Shown piece after piece: positions 30,668 to 32,980 of a DNA stretch of 32,980 nt. The notes under the pieces were generated by a model that saw only the letters and a list, made by a program, of their open reading frames with translations, did no database searches and was not told where the DNA came from. Origin of the DNA: Fimbriimonadia bacterium (GTDB lineage Bacteria; Armatimonadota; Fimbriimonadia; Fimbriimonadales; GBS-DC); contig JAHCHP010000029.1 in assembly GCA_026129765.1 (NCBI GenBank), forward strand, positions 1 to 32,980, given 5' to 3'. Position 1 is the stretch's first letter; each line of letters begins with the position of its first letter. The translations under genes were made by a program, and so were the position numbers.

Positions 30668-32094
30668 TCGCGCCGTCGCGCCTGCACCCGCTGTCCCTCT
30701 TTAAGGTCGTCTTTGCCGCGAACCACCACTTCTTCGCCTTCTCGCGCGCCTTCCAGAATCTCTGTCCATTCGTAAGTGTAGATGCCTGTTCGGACCTCTC
30801 GAAAAACCAGTTGACCCTCTTGAACGACAAAAATCTTGTTTTGCGTGTCGCTGAGCATCACGGCATCGCTGGGAACTGTCAGCGTTGAACGGGCGGCGAT
30901 GGCTGTTCCCAGTATGTCCACCTCCATGCCCGGCTTGAACTGTCCGATCCCTTCCAACAGTTGAATTCTCGCGCGCAGTATCCGAGATCGGATCGCGACA
31001 TCGGACTTTTGTTCTGCGGCTGGCGCGAGCGCGCGCACTTTGGCTCGGAACCGCCGTCCCGGATAAGCCGCGGAGGAAACGGTCACTTCGGTTCCCACAG
31101 AGACACGCCCCGCATCTTCATCGCCGATGTCCGCTTCGATAGAGAGGCTGTCTGAGTTCACGAGCAGGATCGCAGGCATTCCCGGCGTTAATGTTTCTCC
31201 CGCCTCTACAGGAATCTTCAAGACGACGGCTTTTGTGGGAGATAAAAGCCGAGTCTCTTTTAAGTTGGCTTGGGCGCGCGCATGGGCTGCATGCGCTTGA
31301 TTCAGGAGCGCGCGCGCCGCTTTCACTTCTTGAGCGCGAAGGGCGACTTCGCGGCGGCTGCTTTGGGCAGCCGCCAAGTCGGCTCTGGCAGCATCCAATG
31401 CCGCGCGCGCCGCGTTCTTCTCTTCTTGCCGCGCGCCCTCTTTTAACAAGGTTAGCGATTGTTGCGCTGCTTGCAGGCGGGCAGATGCCAGCCGATAGGC
31501 GTTTTCGGCTACGTCCAGTTCTGATTTGGGCAGCGCACCCTGTTGGTATAGGGTTCGGGCGCGCTGGAAGTTGGCTTGCGATAAGGAGACATCGGCGCGC
31601 GCTTGCTCGACTTGTTGTTCTGCTTGAGCCACTTCTTGGGGACGGGGTCCTTTGAGCAGTTGATCTAAGCGCGCTTGAGCCGCTTTTACTTGTGCGGTTG
31701 CCTGCGCATATCTCGCCTCTGTTTGTTCGCGTGACATGGAGAGCGCGACGGAGGCTTGAGTGAGTTTAACGCGCGCCGATTCAACCACGCTTTCGGCTTC
31801 GCGAAGGGCGGCTTGAATCTCTTCATCTTCCAAGCGCATGAGGATCTGTCCGGGTTGGACAAGGTCGCCTTCTTTGACCAATAGGTCTTGGATGCGGGCA
31901 GCTATTCGGGAAGAGAGGGTGATTTCGCGTCCTTGCACCATCCCGTCCGCGCTGAACGAAACCGGCAAGTCTCTGATTTTGACCAGGGTTGTTTCGACAA
32001 CGACAGGCGCATCGGAACGGACACGCGCTATCCAAAAGAGAGCAGCCGCGATGCCCAAGAATAGCAGCCAATACAGCCAAGATTTTCGTTTCAT
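30664..32094 (-). CDS. HlyD/MacA-type membrane fusion protein of an ABC exporter
   Basis: 476 residues. An N-terminal membrane anchor (KSWLYWLLFLGIAAALFWIA) leads into the first lipoyl half (LSSRIAARIQDLLVKEGDLV), a long coiled-coil rich in Ala, Gln and Glu (about residues 110-290) with a hairpin tip RARTLYQQGALPKSELDVAE, the second lipoyl half (LLSPTKAVVLKIPVEAGETL), then beta-barrel and C-terminal domains. It is the periplasmic adaptor joining the following ATPase and permease to an outer-membrane factor, as in MacA-MacB or DevB-DevCA; no TolC gene is in this operon. GGGAG lies 4 bases before the ATG. Confidence 0.92.
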   Translation of the reverse strand: MKRKSWLYWLLFLGIAAALFWIARVRSDAPVVVETTLVKIRDLPVSFSADGMVQGREITLSSRIAARIQDLLVKEGDLVQPGQILMRLEDEEIQAALREAESVVESARVKLTQASVALSMSREQTEARYAQATAQVKAAQARLDQLLKGPRPQEVAQAEQQVEQARADVSLSQANFQRARTLYQQGALPKSELDVAENAYRLASARLQAAQQSLTLLKEGARQEEKNAARAALDAARADLAAAQSSRREVALRAQEVKAARALLNQAHAAHARAQANLKETRLLSPTKAVVLKIPVEAGETLTPGMPAILLVNSDSLSIEADIGDEDAGRVSVGTEVTVSSAAYPGRRFRAKVRALAPAAEQKSDVAIRSRILRARIQLLEGIGQFKPGMEVDILGTAIAARSTLTVPSDAVMLSDTQNKIFVVQEGQLVFREVRTGIYTYEWTEILEGAREGEEVVVRGKDDLKEGQRVQARRRE

Positions 32095-32186
32095 TCTGCT
32101 CCCGTGGGGTAGACAGAAACAGATTTCGCGATGCGGCGCGTTAGTCCTGCTTGTGGCTCTGGAGCGGGTTGGGAGACAAGGGGGAT

Positions 32187-32192
32187 ATTATA
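32187..32192 (-). promoter_or_regulatory. -10-like TATAAT ahead of the ABC exporter operon
   Basis: TATAAT on the - strand about 92 bases before the fusion-protein ATG. No acceptable -35 at normal spacing, so support is limited. Confidence 0.3.
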
Positions 32193-32258
32193 ATAAATCG
32201 GGTTCAATCGCGCGACAGCCTTCACGAATGGTATCTAACAATTCCCGACTCTCTTTAG

Positions 32259-32292
32259 AAAAAAGCAGGGAGAAAACAAAACCTCTCCCTGC
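32259..32292 (-). terminator. Intrinsic terminator of the LamG-dockerin-like gene
   Basis: On the - strand GCAGGGAG and CTCCCTGC form an 8-bp GC-rich stem (loop of 12) followed by TTTTTT. It begins 20 bases after the stop codon at 32312. This is the clearest Rho-independent terminator in the window. Confidence 0.88.
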
Positions 32293-32311
32293 CTCTATAT
32301 GCTTATCGAGT

Positions 32312-32980
32312 TTAGCAGCCTGCGCCGAAGTTGAACAGCACGATCAGCAGGTCGTTATCGTTGACGGTGCCATCCTCATTGACATCTTCCAACAGGTTGC
32401 TGCCGGTCTGTCCGAAAGCGAACAGCACCATTAACAGGTCGTTGTCGTTCACGCAGCCGTCGCCATTCACATCGCCTGGGACCCAGGTGCGGAACTTTGC
32501 AAGCCCATTTTGGAACGAGACTTGATCTTGGACTCGGTAGGTCATTTGGTCTTGACCGCCACGAACTGGAGTATAGATCAAGTCAGGCGTATTGCCAGAC
32601 AAAACGCCTCGGGTGGGATTCGTCAGCACTGGATACGACAGCGCGTTGTTGTTGATGTCGAACCCGCCCAAACGGAAGGCGCGAGGGTTCGGGAAGAACA
32701 CGTTGACCGTATCGATGGGCGCTTGCGAACCAAACCAGCGCGCGCCATTCGCTAAGTTCGCCGTGAGACCGCCGCCCGTTGCCGAGTTCAGCGCTTGGGT
32801 GCCATGCCCTTCATCCAGCCGGTAGTATGCTGCCAGCCCGGTCTCATTGCCGACCAGAACCGCGTTCATATCGCGCTGAATTTCACGCGCGGTTCGAGCG
32901 CGTCGCCAAATGCGAATCTCGTCCAGTGCGCCATGGTAAGTTGCTGGCGCGCTGCCGCCACCACCAATATTGAGCGGGAA
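32312..32980 (-). CDS. LamG-like secreted protein with dockerin-type tail, 5' end outside the window
   Basis: 222 residues are visible; the frame is open to the window edge. The visible part starts with the end of a LamG/concanavalin-like domain (YHGALDEIRIWRRARTAREI, then LAAYYRLDEGHGTQALNSAT), a linker, and a C-terminal pair of calcium-binding repeats: GDVNGDGCVNDNDLLMVLFA and EDVNEDGTVNDNDLLIVLFN, each D-x-N-x-D-G-x-V-x-x-x-D as in dockerin type I modules, ending FGAGC. LamG domains bind glycans or proteins; dockerin pairs usually dock onto cohesins or stabilise surface proteins. Probably a cell-surface or secreted protein. An internal ATG at 32869 is not the start. Confidence 0.85.
   Translation of the reverse strand, partial: FPLNIGGGGSAPATYHGALDEIRIWRRARTAREIQRDMNAVLVGNETGLAAYYRLDEGHGTQALNSATGGGLTANLANGARWFGSQAPIDTVNVFFPNPRAFRLGGFDINNNALSYPVLTNPTRGVLSGNTPDLIYTPVRGGQDQMTYRVQDQVSFQNGLAKFRTWVPGDVNGDGCVNDNDLLMVLFAFGQTGSNLLEDVNEDGTVNDNDLLIVLFNFGAGC

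Overview
The window reads as a chromosomal piece of a GC-rich, flagellated, diderm bacterium, most likely Armatimonadota. The best clue is the pseudopilin at 26088-26831: an N-terminal type IV pilin helix running into [12 protein letters not shown] and an H-x9-DG motif near the C-terminus, the style of the expanded DUF1559-like families typical of Armatimonadota (and Planctomycetes). A dockerin/EF-hand tail on a LamG protein (32312-32980) and lipoprotein, TolC-type and beta-barrel genes fit a diderm. Assignment below phylum is not possible from this piece. No rRNA, tRNA or CRISPR was seen.

Layout. (1) 1-3558, + strand: end of a flagellar operon, flgJ-like tail, flgN, flgK, flgL, fliW, csrA; hook-filament junction proteins, their chaperone, and the FliW-CsrA switch that normally tunes flagellin translation. 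(2) 3559-5225: a complete IS4-type insertion sequence with perfect 22-bp ends, sitting between copies of a GGGCTGCC/GGCAGCCC palindrome. Flagellin is not found after csrA, and the neighbouring liv operon lacks livF, so this may be a rearrangement junction. (3) 5226-9200, - strand: branched-chain amino-acid type ABC importer (lipoprotein binding protein, livH, livM, livG). livH appears to start at an AUC codon. (4) 9342-12485, + strand: exported OB-fold protein overlapping a nucleotidyltransferase-fold protein, then two unrecognised exported proteins in more AT-rich DNA with their own promoter-like site. (5) 12625-14382, - strand: long acyl-CoA dehydrogenase.

(6) 14606-21817, - strand: heavy-metal RND efflux operon. 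Order of transcription: possible 38-codon leader ORF, His/Cys-rich exported protein, TolC-like outer-membrane factor, a membrane fusion protein fused to an extra periplasmic domain, and a CusA/CzcA pump. Genes are tightly packed (TAATG overlaps) except for one 81-nt gap with nested inverted repeats. (7) 21930-25148, + strand: large signalling protein (zinc ribbon, class III nucleotide cyclase, STAND-like NTPase, TPRs). (8) 25132-27276, - strand: YjbH-like beta-barrel protein, the pseudopilin, and a Cys-rich small exported protein. (9) 27541-32094, - strand: three-gene MacAB-like export system (fusion protein, ATPase, duplicated FtsX permease). (10) 32312 to the end, - strand: 3' part of a LamG-dockerin-like secreted protein with a clear intrinsic terminator.

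Dispersed short repeats (GTCACCCTGAGCG type, a palindrome family, and others) lie in several intergenic gaps. The least explained parts are the AUC start of livH, the repeat-bracketed IS, the leader of the metal efflux operon with its small His/Cys protein, and the AT-richer pair of exported proteins at 10.7-12.5 kb.
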